The notes: generated by a model not told the origin, from the letters alone. Shown: positions 1 to 7,662, numbered from the stretch's first letter. The stretch: DNA of 62,954 nt from an uncultured Bacteroidales bacterium (GCA_947074105.1 CAMTON010000008.1:1-62954), one strand, 5' to 3'. Program-made: numbers and translations.

Positions 1-55
1 ATAATCATATCATAATCATATCATAATCATATCATAATCATATCATAATCATATC
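1..55. repeat. 11-bp tandem repeat, five copies
   Basis: Five perfect head-to-tail copies of the 11-bp unit ATAATCATATC fill the first 55 bases and continue to the window edge, so the true array may be longer. It ends 20 bp from the nadB stop codon, on the 3' side of that gene. The unit length is close to one helical turn. Perfect identity of all copies suggests recent slippage or expansion. No function can be read from the sequence. Confidence 0.95.
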
Positions 56-74
56 AACAAACTATAAAAGATTC

Positions 75-1676
75 TTAAGCCATTGTCTCAGCATTCTGGA
101 ACTCATGTTTTGTAACCGGAGGATAATCTATAGAATAATGTAAACCGCGGCTTTCTTTTCTTTCTATAGCCTGACGCATAATAAGATATCCAGTATTAAC
201 CATATTACGAAGCTCGCAGATTTCTCTTGACACTTTTGAACGCTGGAAAAGGCTCTCTGTTTCTTCATAAATAATATCAAGGCGATTCCAAGCACGTTTA
301 AGTCGAAGATCAGAACGAACAATTCCTACATAAGAACTCATAATCTGTCCAACTTCTTTAATGCTCTGATTTATAAGAACCATCTCTTCATTATAAGAAG
401 TTCCCTCATCGTTCCAGTCAGGAACTTTTTCATTAAACTCAAGCTCATCTATAACGCTCAAAGAATGCTTTGCAGCGGCATCAGCATAGACCACAGCTTC
501 AATCAGAGAATTTGATGCAAGGCGATTACCTCCGTGAAGACCCGTACATGCACACTCTCCTACCGCATAAAGACGATCAATAGAAGAAAGAGAATTAAGA
601 TCAACCTTAATACCTCCGCAAAGATAATGAGCTGCCGGAGCTACAGGAATATATTCTTTAGTAATATCAATACCCAGGCTAAGACACTTGGCATAGATAT
701 TCGGGAAATGCTTCTTTGTTTCTTCAGGATCCTTATGCGTAACATCAAGGAATACATGATCCTCCCCTCTTGTCTTCATCTCATTATCGATGGCACGAGC
801 CACGATATCACGAGGAGCAAGAGAAAGACGTTTATCATATTTATGCATAAACTCCTTACCATCCATAGTCCTCAGTATACCTCCATAGCCTCGCATAGCT
901 TCTGTGATAAGAAATGCAGGGCGATCTCCAGGATTATAAAATGCAGTAGGATGAAACTGTATGAACTCCATATCCTTTACAGTTCCCTTTGCGCGGTAAA
1001 CCATTGCGATACCGTCGCCGGTAGCAACCATAGGATTTGTCGTAGTAGTATAAATGGCACCGATACCACCTGATGCCATAAGAGTAACTTTAGAAAGAAA
1101 CTTATCTATCTCGCCTGTCTTCTGATTTAGAATATAAGCACCGAAACATTCGATATCGGGAGTCTGGCGTGTCACTTCCACACCGAGATGATGTTGAGTA
1201 AGAATTTCTATAGCGAAGAAATCCTCAAAAACAGTAATAGAAGGATGGTTTTTGATAGCACGGATAAGACTTTCCTGAATCTCTGCACCCGTATTATCTT
1301 TATGATGAAGGATACGGAATTCAGAATGTCCGCCTTCTCTGTGAAGATCGAAATTTCCTCCCTCATCCTTATCGAAATCAACACCCCAGTTAACAAGCTG
1401 ATTAATCTGTGCCGGAGCTTCCGTCACAACCTTTTCCACTGCAAGAGCATCGCTCAGAAAGTCTCCCGCGATCATAGTATCTTCAATATGCTTTTCAAAA
1501 CTGTCTACAAGCATATTTGTCACAGAAGAAACACCTCCCTGGGCAAAAAATGTATTAGCTTCTTCAAGCGCATTTTTACAAACAATCGCAACACTTCCTT
1601 TATCAGCAACCTTTAACGCATAACTCATTCCGGCAATACCGGAACCGATAACTAAAAAGTCAAATTTTCTTACCAT
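75..1676 (-). CDS. nadB: L-aspartate oxidase NadB
   Basis: FAD-dependent oxidase that converts L-aspartate to iminoaspartate, the first step of de novo NAD synthesis, in the cytoplasm. The 533-residue product has the normal length. The N-terminal dinucleotide fold is visible as GSGIAGMSYA near residues 11-20. Family active-site blocks of the succinate dehydrogenase/NadB flavoproteins follow: FIQFHPTAFYNPG, RDIVARAID, AAHYLCGGIKVD and GLHGGNRLASNSLIEAVVY. The C-terminal helical domain is complete. The start is an ATG just before the flavin fold. nadA and nadC are not in the window; they could lie beyond the left edge. A leader of about 200 nt with nested inverted repeats lies upstream (separate entry). 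NadB is separated from fumarate reductase flavoproteins by its short length and biosynthetic-type C-terminus. Confidence 0.96.
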   Translation of the reverse strand: MVRKFDFLVIGSGIAGMSYALKVADKGSVAIVCKNALEEANTFFAQGGVSSVTNMLVDSFEKHIEDTMIAGDFLSDALAVEKVVTEAPAQINQLVNWGVDFDKDEGGNFDLHREGGHSEFRILHHKDNTGAEIQESLIRAIKNHPSITVFEDFFAIEILTQHHLGVEVTRQTPDIECFGAYILNQKTGEIDKFLSKVTLMASGGIGAIYTTTTNPMVATGDGIAMVYRAKGTVKDMEFIQFHPTAFYNPGDRPAFLITEAMRGYGGILRTMDGKEFMHKYDKRLSLAPRDIVARAIDNEMKTRGEDHVFLDVTHKDPEETKKHFPNIYAKCLSLGIDITKEYIPVAPAAHYLCGGIKVDLNSLSSIDRLYAVGECACTGLHGGNRLASNSLIEAVVYADAAAKHSLSVIDELEFNEKVPDWNDEGTSYNEEMVLINQSIKEVGQIMSSYVGIVRSDLRLKRAWNRLDIIYEETESLFQRSKVSREICELRNMVNTGYLIMRQAIERKESRGLHYSIDYPPVTKHEFQNAETMA

Positions 1677-1737
1677 TGTCTATTTATTAATAAATGGTCT
1701 AACTTAAATTTTATAAGAACAGTAAAAATTAATTCTT

Positions 1738-1883
1738 ATCCGATATAAAATAACTACAGAAAAGAGACTGTTAAAAAAATCTTCAGTTTTAAAGTTTATA
1801 GGTTTATATTTGTCCGATATTATGAATGAAAAAATAAAATAAATAGGAAATCGGGCATTCATAAACCAAAAGATATATCGGAT
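1738..1883 (-). promoter_or_regulatory. Candidate structured leader of nadB with three TCCGATAT-type boxes
   Basis: This lies in the 373-bp gap between nadB and the divergent PH-domain gene. Read on the nadB strand, TCCGATAT (1882-1875) can pair with ATATCGGA (1820-1813), and inside it TATGAATG (1863-1856) pairs with CATTCATA (1828-1821). This leaves an 11-nt 5' bulge and a 27-nt loop. A third copy at 1747-1738 reads TATATCGGAT and can pair over 10 bp with 1883-1874, so it competes with the first 3' arm. Either a switching RNA leader or a set of protein operators would fit. A 12-bp palindrome, TGCAAATTTGCA (1956-1967), lies further upstream. The rest of the gap is AT-rich and shows no gene. 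Confidence 0.4.
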
Positions 1884-2049
1884 CATCTGTTATTAAGATA
1901 AATAAGCATATAATAAAAACTTATAACCTTAAATTTTCTGATGATTAATATTTTATGCAAATTTGCAAAAAAGGGTTCAGCAATCAGCTATTATATCGAA
2001 ATAAAAAATTGTTTTGTATTAAATAATTATTAAATTGTAAAAAAAAGAT

Positions 2050-2454
2050 ATGCAAAGAACATTTAAGTCAAAGATAGACAGGTCATATCAGATGATATTA
2101 TGGTTTTTTCTGTTAATGACACTGTACGGTTTCTGGATGAGAGCCGTAGGCTTGGCTGTTTGTTGTCTTATAATATCTGTGTTTCTTTTAGAATCTTTAC
2201 TTAAAACCGATTATGTCATCACATCCAACGGAGAGATTATGATAAGATCAGGTCTTTTTCCCCGGCAAAGGATAGATATAAAACAGATTAGAGAAGTAAA
2301 GATAGTCAACAGCGTAAATATAGCCTATGCTCTCTCTGCTGACAGAATTCTTATAATGACACAGGATAAGAATATTGCCATTTCGCCTCTTAACCAGAAG
2401 GATTTCATAAGAGACCTGAGAAAATTCAATCACAATATCAGAGTTTCAGATTAG
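2050..2454 (+). CDS. Membrane protein with bacterial PH domain
   Basis: The 134-residue protein begins with two closely spaced hydrophobic segments (about residues 15-50), a hairpin that would place both ends on the same side of the inner membrane. From residue 55 on it matches the bacterial PH-like fold of the bPH_4 type: TDYVITSNGEIMIRSG, then the typical IDIKQIREVKI strand and a final helix with FIRDLRKF. The role of this family is not established; it is usually a small membrane-anchored accessory protein. It is transcribed divergently from nadB and ends at a strong bidirectional terminator. No signal peptide or catalytic motif is visible. Confidence 0.75.
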   Translation: MQRTFKSKIDRSYQMILWFFLLMTLYGFWMRAVGLAVCCLIISVFLLESLLKTDYVITSNGEIMIRSGLFPRQRIDIKQIREVKIVNSVNIAYALSADRILIMTQDKNIAISPLNQKDFIRDLRKFNHNIRVSD

Positions 2455-2458
2455 AAAT

Positions 2459-2493
2459 AAAAAAGCGTCTTCCAACAAGGAAGACGCTTTTTT
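2459..2493. terminator. Bidirectional rho-independent terminator
   Basis: Perfect 9-bp GC-rich stem GCGTCTTCC/GGAAGACGC (2465-2473 with 2479-2487), 5-nt loop AACAA, flanked by six A on the left and six T on the right. It ends the PH-domain gene on the plus strand and can also end the sigma factor-barrel-NigD operon arriving on the minus strand. Confidence 0.9.
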
Positions 2494-2581
2494 ATTTCAG
2501 TAATGTGAGAATAAGGTATGTTACTGACTTAATAAAACCATAGCGCTTTATAATAAGAAAAAATAAAGTATTACTCCTTTT

Positions 2582-3292
2582 TTACTTATTATATGAAATA
2601 ACAAATGTCGAATCAGAGGTAAAGCATTTGTTATTTATTTCATAATAGTTGGAATTGAATTCAATCTTAATTTTTTTGTCTTCAAGATCTTTGTCAAGAA
2701 GGAAAGTCTTTGCGAATCTGGCAATCTTAGGTGATGATCCCGGAGTAGTTTTGAAAGTTACTTTTAATTTATATTCAAGAGTATCTTTATTCTCTCCCAT
2801 ATAAATGAGATTAAACTCAGGAGAAGTCGCATCCTTCACCTCTCCGAAAATATTCAGATATTCATTACCGATTTCAGTTGTCTGAATATATGGTTGGCAG
2901 ATATAAGTAAGAGCATCATCAGCAAGCTGATCATAAGCAGGTGAATTAAGAACTTCATTCACAAGATTCATCTTATTATATATAAGATCAGAGAAGAAAT
3001 AAGGGCTTGACTTAGTGCCGGAAGCGTTATCCGGCTGATCATCATAATTTATTCTGAAAAAATTAAGATACAGACGGTCACCCACTTCAAAATTTTCACT
3101 TTTTGAATTAAGAAGACCGGACTCATAATATTTAACTCCGCCATCTAATGTAAGTACTACTTTTCCTTCCTCTTTTTCAATAACAGTCGATACGAAATCA
3201 TAACCAAAACGGATACGGTCGCTGTCATTGTCACATGAAGTAAAAGATAACAAAAATGATAAGGATAAAACTGCAAAAAAGATTCTTCTCAT
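2582..3292 (-). CDS. NigD-like lipoprotein
   Basis: This 236-residue protein has a lipoprotein signal peptide: a hydrophobic stretch ending in LSFTSC, with the lipid-bearing Cys near residue 20. The mature part fits the NigD-like two-domain pattern of Bacteroidales: an N-terminal beta domain with VVLTLDGG and FEVGDRLYLNFF, then a C-terminal domain with IGNEYLNIFGEV. The function of NigD proteins is unknown; the name comes from a bacteriocin-linked gene. It is the last gene of a minus-strand set after the ECF sigma factor (4742-5281) and the anchored barrel protein (3347-4561), 54 bp behind the latter. It may be part of the sigma factor's regulon. The family call rests on motif memory and is moderate. 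Confidence 0.6.
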   Translation of the reverse strand: MRRIFFAVLSLSFLLSFTSCDNDSDRIRFGYDFVSTVIEKEEGKVVLTLDGGVKYYESGLLNSKSENFEVGDRLYLNFFRINYDDQPDNASGTKSSPYFFSDLIYNKMNLVNEVLNSPAYDQLADDALTYICQPYIQTTEIGNEYLNIFGEVKDATSPEFNLIYMGENKDTLEYKLKVTFKTTPGSSPKIARFAKTFLLDKDLEDKKIKIEFNSNYYEINNKCFTSDSTFVISYNK

Positions 3293-3346
3293 AATGATTA
3301 TTTTTTATTGATTTATTTTCCGGAATATCGCCTTATTAAAAACGCT

Positions 3347-4561
3347 TTAAAATTTTAGTCTCAATCCGAGATTAAGGTCGAACGTATATTTATTATCTGT
3401 CCACACGGTATTCATTTCCGAGTCGGAGAAAAAACGTGCTACCGAAGGTTCCACATAAAGCTCAGTATTTCCGATAATATTATATGAAACACCCGCTTTA
3501 ATACGATACGACCATACCGGTTTATTATCTGTCCCTGTATGCTTTACAGGGATATCACCTATATTATATTTCTGTGCTGCCGAAATATTGAAGTTAACCT
3601 CTCCTCCTGCGCCCAGATATAATCTCAGATTGCAGCTGTTAAGAAGGTCATAACTTAATGATAAGGGAATACCGATATATTGCAGCTTCTGCTCCCCTTT
3701 TTCTCCGACTCCGGAGTTAAGGCTGAATTCCGATTGCAGAAAAGAATAAATCATACCCGTCTCAACCATTAATCGTTTCGAAAGGTAATAACCGAAAGAA
3801 AGACCTGCTCTGATCGGAAGTTTATGTCTGAACTCTCCGAAAGCATCATTAGGAGAAAGAGCGTAAACTTCTTCAGCTGCGTTGTCAAATCTGACATATG
3901 TACCGGCATCTGAAATACCTGTCGATCCGCTTCCGTTAAGATTATTTGAGGCAAGAAGACCAACAGAAAGACGAGAGCCTTTATTTTTCTTATTTTCTCT
4001 GCGGACAGAGAAATAACTATTCTCTTCATTTAATGACAGCTGATTATTTTTTGAGGAAGCAACGGCAGAATATCTTTTTGTAGGAACATCCGGAGTTACT
4101 TCATCTTTCATGATTTCGATATCCTCATTATTCTCTTCCTCTTTACTGCCGGATACATTTATTGTTTCCTGATATTTTTCTGCAACACGATTATCGTAAA
4201 CAAAAAGATCATTTTCAGGAATAATAATATCATTGATTTCAGAAGAAATATGATCCGGGATTATATGGGATGAAACTGTTTTCGCCGGTTTCGGTATAAT
4301 ATCTTCATTATAAGAAAGAAAATAGCCTGCTGCAAACATTAAAGCGATTACGGCTGCAGCACCAAGCCAAAAAGGAAACATAAATATCTTTCTGACTCCT
4401 GTTTCTGAATCAGGCGGATTTCCTGCAACACCCGGAACATTCCGTTTGCAGTCAAACACAGGTATCGAGCCTTCAATCAGCCCGAAATCAGGTATGTCGG
4501 CATCAGGAATAAAATTCCCGACTTTTGCTCTGATATTTTTTTCAAAATTCTTTTCCTGCAT
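3347..4561 (-). CDS. Single-pass membrane protein with C-terminal PorT-type barrel domain, sigma-linked
   Basis: The 404-residue protein has three parts. Residues 1-60 are soluble and would face the cytoplasm. One transmembrane helix follows at about 62-82 (FWLGAAAVIALMFAAGYFL). After it comes a polar linker and, from about residue 195, a region of alternating strands typical of outer-membrane barrel domains (IGIPLSLSYDLL, LRLYLGAGGEVNF, ending in LNLGLRLKF). There is no cleavable signal peptide. The gene sits 180 bp downstream of the ECF sigma gene on the same strand, the usual place for an anti-sigma factor, so the N-terminal segment may bind the sigma factor. That role is inference; no FecR or zinc anti-sigma motif is visible. 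An inner-membrane anchor on a barrel-like domain is odd and suggests the domain is periplasmic. Confidence 0.65.
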   Translation of the reverse strand: MQEKNFEKNIRAKVGNFIPDADIPDFGLIEGSIPVFDCKRNVPGVAGNPPDSETGVRKIFMFPFWLGAAAVIALMFAAGYFLSYNEDIIPKPAKTVSSHIIPDHISSEINDIIIPENDLFVYDNRVAEKYQETINVSGSKEEENNEDIEIMKDEVTPDVPTKRYSAVASSKNNQLSLNEENSYFSVRRENKKNKGSRLSVGLLASNNLNGSGSTGISDAGTYVRFDNAAEEVYALSPNDAFGEFRHKLPIRAGLSFGYYLSKRLMVETGMIYSFLQSEFSLNSGVGEKGEQKLQYIGIPLSLSYDLLNSCNLRLYLGAGGEVNFNISAAQKYNIGDIPVKHTGTDNKPVWSYRIKAGVSYNIIGNTELYVEPSVARFFSDSEMNTVWTDNKYTFDLNLGLRLKF

Positions 4562-4626
4562 TTCTGTTTATATACTTATCAGGGAATCAGGTTCCCATGT
4601 TTATTATTTATTCAAAACGATACTTT

Positions 4627-4714
4627 CTGTTGCAAACTGTACAGTTATCATATTGTCATCGTCCGGTTTCCATATTGCAACTGTCCGCTTTTTATATTGT
4701 CACCGAACGCTTTC
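4627..4714. repeat. 22-bp phased imperfect direct repeats, array A
   Basis: In the 180-bp gap between the ECF sigma gene and the barrel protein gene there are three contiguous 22-bp units at 4649-4670, 4671-4692 and 4693-4714. A fourth, weaker unit at 4627-4648 fits with a 1-nt shift. All full units carry the core (C/T)ATATTG near their start and share G at unit position 13, C at 16 and T at 19. Identity between units is roughly two thirds. The same unit and phase recur at 45810-45897. The 22-bp phase is two helical turns, which fits repeated protein binding on one DNA face. Confidence 0.8.
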
Positions 4715-4741
4715 AGATAAACTATGTTTGCGTTTTAGCGA

Positions 4742-5281
4742 TCATACATTTATACTATACTCTTCAGCAATCATTTTCTGAAGCGACTTTCTTGCTCTGC
4801 TGTATTGAGAGCGTGAACCCTCTTCGCTGATGTCAAGCATTTCGGCTATCTCTTTATGAGAATAACCTTCTATAGCATAGAGATTGAAGACCGTGCGGAA
4901 CCCCTTCGGTAAAGTGGCAATGATATTGACCAACTCTCCTGCCGAAATACTCTCTATGATATGTTCAGTCTGAAACTCAGAAAAGTCGACATCCGTAAGT
5001 TCATATTTATAATCAATAATACTGTTCTTTCTGAGATTCTGAAGAGCAGTATTTACTACTATTCTTCTTATCCAACCCTCGAAAGAGCCATTTCCGCTAT
5101 ATGTATGAAGCATAGTAAAAACAGAAATAAATGCTTCCTGCAAATAATCCTTTGCTGTCTCATAATCGTCGGCATACCTCAGGCATACACCAAACATCTT
5201 TGGGGCAAATCTGCTGTATAACCGGCTCTGAGCCGAGGTATCATTATTTAAGCATTTAGTGATAAGCTCTGTTTCATTCAT
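4742..5281 (-). CDS. ECF-type RNA polymerase sigma factor
   Basis: The 179-residue product is the normal length for an extracytoplasmic-function sigma-70 factor. Region 2 runs over about residues 20-90 (FGVCLRYADDYETAKDYLQE and the DNA-melting part GSFEGWIRRIVVN). Region 4 runs from about residue 120, with LPKGFRTVFNLYAIEGYS and the helix-turn-helix HKEIAEMLDISEEGSRSQYSRAR. It would direct RNA polymerase to a small regulon after an envelope signal. It heads a minus-strand set with the membrane-anchored barrel protein and the NigD-like lipoprotein. A 567-bp gap separates it from the divergent upp gene. Confidence 0.95.
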   Translation of the reverse strand: MNETELITKCLNNDTSAQSRLYSRFAPKMFGVCLRYADDYETAKDYLQEAFISVFTMLHTYSGNGSFEGWIRRIVVNTALQNLRKNSIIDYKYELTDVDFSEFQTEHIIESISAGELVNIIATLPKGFRTVFNLYAIEGYSHKEIAEMLDISEEGSRSQYSRARKSLQKMIAEEYSINV

Positions 5282-5732
5282 ATCAAAATGGTATGCAGCG
5301 GCGCGAAGTAATATTGATAATATGCAACATTTTCTTCATGTCAGTCATCTATAATAAAGATGCATTACTAATAAATAATGTTGCATTATTGTTTATGAAT
5401 TTAATAAAATACAGGATATAATGTCTACGTGATTATTAACACTGGAATTAAATAAGTCTAATCTTTTGTTAATGAATAAGATGATGATTCAGTGCGAAAT
5501 AATAATAAACGATGATACGAAATTACTAACGGAGTAAATTAAAAGTTAAAAGAGATTACCTCGTAAAAGAATAACCGATATAAATAATCAAAAGTATAAT
5601 TGTTGGTTAAGTTTATATTATATAAATTTGATTTATTATATCAATTTAGTGAATTAAATATAACATAGCCTTCAATTAAATAGATTTTGTTAATAAAGAT
5701 TTACATACACAAAACTGTAACCTATTAATAAT
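5282..5732. other. AT-rich divergent intergenic region with a 10-bp inverted repeat
   Basis: No gene is visible in this part of the sigma factor-upp gap. A perfect 10-bp inverted repeat, ATGCAACATT at 5322-5331 and AATGTTGCAT at 5377-5386, lies 40-105 bp upstream of the sigma factor start, with a 45-bp spacer. It could be an operator pair or a leader stem for the sigma factor gene. The rest is AT-rich with stop codons in all frames. Confidence 0.5.
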
Positions 5733-5740
5733 TAACTTTG
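5733..5740 (+). promoter_or_regulatory. Bacteroidetes-type -7 promoter element for upp
   Basis: TAACTTTG matches the primary sigma -7 consensus TAnnTTTG. No clear TTTG -33 box lies at the usual spacing. Transcription from here would give a leader of about 100 nt that contains the whole structured element at 5755-5821. Confidence 0.55.
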
Positions 5741-5754
5741 CTTGTTCTAAATTT

Positions 5755-5821
5755 CATAACCTTAACCGTGGTCAGTTTCTTGTTAGAATTTGTTGTGTGT
5801 TTGAGCAAACTGAGGGTTATG
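5755..5821 (+). promoter_or_regulatory. Candidate structured RNA leader of upp
   Basis: P1 is CATAACC/GGTTATG (5755-5761 with 5815-5821). Inside it P2 is TCAGTTT/AAACTGA (5772-5778 with 5807-5813). A 10-nt bulge, TTAACCGTGG, lies on the 5' side, one nucleotide on the 3' side, and the apical loop is 28 nt. TTAACC in the bulge can compete with the 5' arm of P1 for GGTTA, which would allow two exclusive folds. The element starts about 15 nt after the predicted transcription start and ends 27 nt before the upp ATG. It is a candidate riboswitch or protein-binding leader that would control uracil salvage; no known RNA family is recognised. Confidence 0.45.
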
Positions 5822-5848
5822 ATATAGTAAAATCATTTATTAAAGATT

Positions 5849-6505
5849 ATGAAGATTGTTGATTTTTCAAAAGAAAACTCTATAATGAATCGCTTCGTAG
5901 CGGAATTAAGAGATGTTGAAATTCAAAAAGACCCGTTACGTTTCAGAACTAACGTCGAAAGAATCGGTGAGATAATAGCTTATGAGTTAAGCAAAGATCT
6001 AAAATATACACCTCATAAAGTTGTGACCCCGCTTGGCGTAAGCGAAACATCCCTTCCTCAGAATGATATAGTTATTAGTACTATCCTGCGTGCCGGACTT
6101 GCGTTCCACCAGGGTTTTCTTAATTATTTCGACAGAGCGGAAAATGCTTTCGTATCAGCTTACAGAAAATACATTGATGAAAATAACTTCGATATACATA
6201 TCGAATACATAGCTTCACCTATAATTAAAGATAAGATCCTGCTTATTGTAGATCCTATGCTTGCAACTGGTGGTTCTATGGAGCTGTCATATAAAGCGCT
6301 TCTGACAAAAGGAGAACCTTCTCATATTCATATCGCATCTGTCATCGCAAGCAAACAGGCAATTGAATTTCTTGAAAGAGTATTTCCAAAAGAAAAAACA
6401 ACGATATGGGTTGCCGCCGTAGATGACGAATTAAATGATCATGCATATATAGTTCCCGGTCTTGGTGATGCCGGTGACTTATGTTATGGAGAAAAAGAAG
6501 GATAA
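5849..6505 (+). CDS. upp: Uracil phosphoribosyltransferase
   Basis: Cytoplasmic enzyme that makes UMP from uracil and PRPP (pyrimidine salvage). The 218-residue protein has the phosphoribosyltransferase fold with STILRAGLAFHQGFLNYF in the first half and the PRPP-binding loop ILLIVDPMLATGGSMELSY near residues 130-150. The uracil-binding end GLGDAGDLCYG is intact. Length is normal for the family. It follows a predicted promoter and a structured leader, and a lipoprotein gene follows 31 bp after its stop codon, probably in the same transcript. Confidence 0.95.
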   Translation: MKIVDFSKENSIMNRFVAELRDVEIQKDPLRFRTNVERIGEIIAYELSKDLKYTPHKVVTPLGVSETSLPQNDIVISTILRAGLAFHQGFLNYFDRAENAFVSAYRKYIDENNFDIHIEYIASPIIKDKILLIVDPMLATGGSMELSYKALLTKGEPSHIHIASVIASKQAIEFLERVFPKEKTTIWVAAVDDELNDHAYIVPGLGDAGDLCYGEKEG

Positions 6506-6536
6506 ACCGGTTAAAAAGAAATTAATATTCATTTTT

Positions 6537-7496
6537 ATGAGAAACTTAATATTATGCTTATTTATTGTCACTTTTTTCAGCTGTACGTTGAAGAAAAGGG
6601 ACGATATGTCTTATTCAAGCAATGATTCTCATAAGAATAATATTTATCTGACTTCTCTTATCGATAAAGATACTCTTGCACGCAAGACAATACTTGAAGT
6701 AATCGATACAGTGGAGTTTTATAAGAGCCGTCTGTCTGAATGGCCTGATTCGGCTGTATATTATACACTGCGCAAATACTGGGCCTCGGGGATAGATTCC
6801 ACAAAATTCGATATAACAAGAACCGATGTAGTGAGCACTTTCCAGCGAGATACATTTTCGGTCAACTATTTTGAGAATCTTCTTGGGGAGAGAGATATGC
6901 GCCTTAATGACATGATAATATGCGCTGACTTCAGAATGATATTATACCAGTATCTCGGAAAGAAATATAAGAAAGCTCTGATGCGGGAAGCGGACGCGAA
7001 GGGGATTCGTCAGGAAATCGAATCTTTTCATGTTCATTGGTCTCCTTATTTTTCTACAGTCGATAATATCATCAATGAGATAATATTTGAAGACAAGAAT
7101 CACCCGTTAAGGGATTATGACTACAGCATATATTATGCCAATATATTCAAAAATTCTCTTTATCTGATAATGGATATAATATCCGTAATTACAGACGATG
7201 AATTCCATACTGTCAGAAAACCGTCAGATGTCACTTTTGATTCGGTTTTTAATGTTGCTACCGAAATAACGTGTAAGCTTGATATCGAATCTCATAAGAT
7301 CATGATATCGGAAAATATAAACAACTGGTACGGTTACTACAGAGAAGTGAATGAAGCAAGAGAAAAAATACCTGAACATTGCAGGGAAAAGTATGATGTA
7401 TTTCTTGAAAATGTCCTGACTTATGAATATCTGTTTTTGAAAGATATCAAAAACGCGATAGAATCGAAAACGGAATTCGCTTTAACAGATAAATAA
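6537..7496 (+). CDS. Lipoprotein of unknown function
   Basis: I do not recognise this 319-residue protein. The chosen ATG gives a short, clean lipoprotein signal peptide, MRNLILCLFIVTFFSC, with the acylated Cys at residue 16. Upstream in-frame ATG codons overlap the end of upp and would add a lysine-rich stretch before the signal, so they are less likely. The mature protein is rich in charged and aromatic residues, looks mostly helical in its second half, and has no repeats or metal motif that I can see. It follows upp and ends at a strong terminator. Confidence 0.7.
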   Translation: MRNLILCLFIVTFFSCTLKKRDDMSYSSNDSHKNNIYLTSLIDKDTLARKTILEVIDTVEFYKSRLSEWPDSAVYYTLRKYWASGIDSTKFDITRTDVVSTFQRDTFSVNYFENLLGERDMRLNDMIICADFRMILYQYLGKKYKKALMREADAKGIRQEIESFHVHWSPYFSTVDNIINEIIFEDKNHPLRDYDYSIYYANIFKNSLYLIMDIISVITDDEFHTVRKPSDVTFDSVFNVATEITCKLDIESHKIMISENINNWYGYYREVNEAREKIPEHCREKYDVFLENVLTYEYLFLKDIKNAIESKTEFALTDK

Positions 7497-7500
7497 TAAA

Positions 7501-7545
7501 ATAAAACTCCTGATTTAAACAATTGTAAATCAGGAGTTTTATTTT
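7501..7545 (+). terminator. Rho-independent terminator after the upp operon
   Basis: Perfect 17-bp stem (7501-7517 with 7526-7542) with the core ACTCCTGATTTA and an 8-nt loop, running into a T-rich tail. It begins 5 bp after the lipoprotein stop codon. Confidence 0.9.
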
Positions 7546-7662
7546 ATTTAGATATAGATGGTAATTTGCCGTCGAAAATATGTTGTAAATTTAGAAATAA
7601 TTACTTTCAAAAGGGCATATCAATGTGCCACATATTCATTCTAAGATAAATAGCAGATATAT

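Noticed and set aside
2498..2527. 7-bp inverted repeat TCAGTAA/TTACTGA after the PH-domain gene terminator
   Set aside because: Short, AT-rich and with a 16-nt loop; such repeats are expected by chance in this DNA, and a strong terminator is already present next to it.
4627..4714. Array A as a CRISPR array
   Set aside because: The units are contiguous and imperfect with no spacers, and no cas genes are present.
6462..6536. Start of the unknown lipoprotein inside upp
   Set aside because: It would put a lysine-rich stretch before the lipoprotein signal. The ATG at 6537 gives a standard signal with the Cys at residue 16.
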